Positions 62,691 through 64,000 of a DNA stretch of 64,000 nucleotides are shown here, one piece after another. A model generated the notes under the pieces. That model was not told the origin of the DNA. It searched no databases and saw only the letters and a list, made by a program, of their open reading frames with translations. The stretch is from positions 530,939 through 594,938 of the forward strand of contig NZ_KB911585.1 in assembly GCF_000383615.1 (NCBI RefSeq), read 5' to 3'. Position numbers and translations under genes: made by a program. The DNA comes from Streptomyces canus 299MFChir4.1. GTDB lineage: Bacteria > Actinomycetota > Actinomycetes > Streptomycetales > Streptomycetaceae. Within the stretch, counting starts at the first letter, position 1. Each line of letters begins with the position of its first letter.

Positions 62691-62858
62691 ACCGATCCTC
62701 CGCAGCACACCCGGCTGCGCCGCTTGGTGGCGGCCCACTTCACGGCCGGGAGCGTCGCCGCGCTGCGCCCGAGGATCGAAGCCATCGCGCTCGAACTCCT
62801 CGCCGCGCTGCCGGAGCGGGGAACGGCCGATCTGGTCGCCCGGTACGCGCTGCCGCTG
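62691..62858 (+). other. Inverted P450 segment (168 bp, C- to E-helix region)
   Basis: These 56 codons read on the plus strand TDPPQHTRLRRLVAAHFTAG through LELLAALPERGTADLVARY to ALPL, classic P450 sequence. Flipping exactly this stretch gives NML-TDPPQHTRLRR and YALPL-RPVAVICG on the minus strand with no frame change. No flanking inverted repeat is present; both flanks instead carry a direct GGCCGACCG. Confidence 0.9.
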
Positions 62859-63166
62859 GAGCATGTTGCGGCCGACCGCGTGTCCGCCGTCGCTCCGCCA
62901 GGACGAGGAATGCCGGATGTCGTTGCGCAGACGGGGATCGGTCAGCGCCGCTCGCGCCGCGTCATGGGCGACGACGAGCCAGCTCTCACCGCTTCCGGGG
63001 ACGAGGACGCGGTGCACGGGGTCCCTTGGCCCGCGGCGCGGCGTAGAGCGGGTACGGGTCCGAGGCCGGTGCATGGCCGTCCGGGGCCGGCTCCTCAGGC
63101 GTGGGCGCGGGCATGGTGCTCCCTTGCGGTCGCGGTCATCAGGTTCGGCGCTTTCCGGGCGGGCCT

Positions 63167-64000
63167 CTATCGCTCGGCGCGCCAGACCGCGTCCACCGAG
63201 GCCGCGAGTGCCGTGGCCTGGGCGTGGCCGGCCCGGGCGGCCGCGGGAAGGCGTGCGACGGAGGTCATGTCGCGGCCCATGGCGCGGCGTGCGGTGCGGT
63301 CCGGGGTCACGAGAGTGACGTGGGCGCCGTCGGCGGCAAGGGCCGCCGCTTGTTGTCCGGCGCTGGGATGGGGCCCCACGGCGGCGGGGATCGGGGCGAC
63401 GGCCAGGACGTGGTGATGGCCGCGCGCGAGGTGGATGTTGGCTGTGGCACGGCTGCCTCCGTCCATCCAGCGGCGCCCGGCCACAGTGACGGGAGGCCAG
63501 ATCACGGGAACCGCGCTGCTTGCGGCGACCGCTTCGAGGAGGGTCACGCCCGAGTCGGCGTCGAAGGCCGCCAGGCGTCCGGACAGGGCGTCGACAGCCG
63601 CGATCCGCAGCGCGGGGCCGGGCCAGTCCGCCACGTCGTGCAGCAGGGGGCGCAGCGCGTCGAACACCTCGGACTCGGGGCCCGTACGTGCCTTCAACGC
63701 CGTTCGTCCCAGGCGCTGTACGGAGCGCTGGGGGTCGCGGGAGCCCAGCGCGGCCCACAGGAAGCGGAGTGTCTGGCGGAGGGTGACGCGAAGGTTCACC
63801 CCGTCGGCGCCGGCCAGTTGCCGTTCGTACAGCTCGCGAGCGGGCTCGCCGGCGAGGAGACGCGAACCGAAGATCGCGCCGGCCGAGGTGCCGATGACTA
63901 CGTCCGCGCGGGTCAGGTCGACGCCGGCCTCGGACAGGCCCGCGAGCACTCCTGTCATCCAGGCTCCGCCGACGGGGCCGCCCCCGCCGAGGACGAGTGC
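63167..64000 (-). CDS. Patatin-like phospholipase (partial, 5' end beyond the window)
   Basis: The gene enters from the right edge and ends at 63167. The glycine-rich oxyanion loop (LVLGGGGPVGGAWMTGVL) is encoded at the very edge, followed by the nucleophile elbow IGTSAGAIFG with catalytic Ser and by DGGSRATANIHLA with the catalytic Asp, the Ser-Asp dyad of patatins. These acyl hydrolases act on phospholipids or other lipids. Only a few N-terminal residues appear to be missing. It lies 52 bp upstream of the P450 pseudogene on the same strand and shows no damage itself. Confidence 0.88.
   Translation of the reverse strand, partial: ALVLGGGGPVGGAWMTGVLAGLSEAGVDLTRADVVIGTSAGAIFGSRLLAGEPARELYERQLAGADGVNLRVTLRQTLRFLWAALGSRDPQRSVQRLGRTALKARTGPESEVFDALRPLLHDVADWPGPALRIAAVDALSGRLAAFDADSGVTLLEAVAASSAVPVIWPPVTVAGRRWMDGGSRATANIHLARGHHHVLAVAPIPAAVGPHPSAGQQAAALAADGAHVTLVTPDRTARRAMGRDMTSVARLPAAARAGHAQATALAASVDAVWRAER

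Noticed and set aside
62170..62858. Interpreting the P450 blocks as a phase-variable shufflon
   Set aside because: No recombinase gene or flanking inverted repeats were found in the window, and two frameshifts remain after flipping, so a functional switch is not supported by the sequence alone.
62442..63758. A single 438-residue minus-strand protein across the patatin and P450 genes
   Set aside because: Its first half is an out-of-frame reading of the patatin-like gene and its middle is the flipped P450 block read on the wrong strand.

Overview
The window is high-GC actinobacterial DNA, almost certainly from a Streptomyces chromosome. The evidence is strong G/C bias at third codon positions, many secreted proteins, GTG starts, a conservon (sensor kinase, roadblock, DUF742 and GTPase genes), SpoIIE-type phosphatases carrying anti-sigma-like ATPase domains, a type III polyketide synthase, and a DUF5709 protein beside the zinc-independent ribosomal protein L31. 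No rRNA, tRNA, CRISPR array, integrase or insertion sequence was seen.

Layout. 0-6 kb: two secreted serine proteases (an S8 subtilase and a streptogrisin-B-like S1 enzyme) flank a divergent arsR/cadI metalloid-resistance pair that has a short aquaporin-like remnant behind arsR. 6-21 kb: three different SpoIIE/PP2C phosphatases are spread over 15 kb, around a ribose-type ABC importer (binding protein, permease, double ATPase), a cyclase-family hydrolase, a decayed 1.2-kb stretch and an orphan type III PKS. 21-27 kb: small conserved genes, a YjbQ protein, and an alkanesulfonate importer (ssuC-ssuB-ssuA) preceded by a 27-codon leader peptide too short for routine ORF calling; a flavin monooxygenase follows. 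27-38 kb: MltG-like transglycosylase, a MarR regulator divergent from an ABC exporter, a dicarboxylate symporter, a secreted PNGase-like protein, an L,D-transpeptidase lipoprotein, and an ABC exporter made of two half-transporters with complementary ATP-site defects. 38-50 kb: DUF5709, rpmE2, a YdjM-type hydrolase, a Ski2-like helicase, TesB, DUF6397, a lone roadblock protein, an F420/PPOX enzyme, and the conservon cvnA-B-C-D. 50-58 kb: MHYT protein, methyltransferase, alpha/beta hydrolase divergent from a PadR regulator across a clear operator, FAD oxidoreductase, several Streptomyces-type hypotheticals and a fatty acid desaturase. 58-64 kb: a SNF2 helicase translationally coupled to a SWIM-finger protein, a scrambled cytochrome P450, and a patatin-like phospholipase running off the right edge.

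The most unusual object is the P450 at 61981-63114. Its minus-strand reading is interrupted by segments whose P450 sequence reads only on the plus strand. Flipping these segments in place (168, about 21, 74 and 36 bp) restores contiguous family motifs, and two single-base frameshifts remain. Other points worth attention are the asymmetric ABC exporter, the apparently leaderless sulfur leader peptide, the collapsed ars locus, and tandem repeats inside or just behind several genes.
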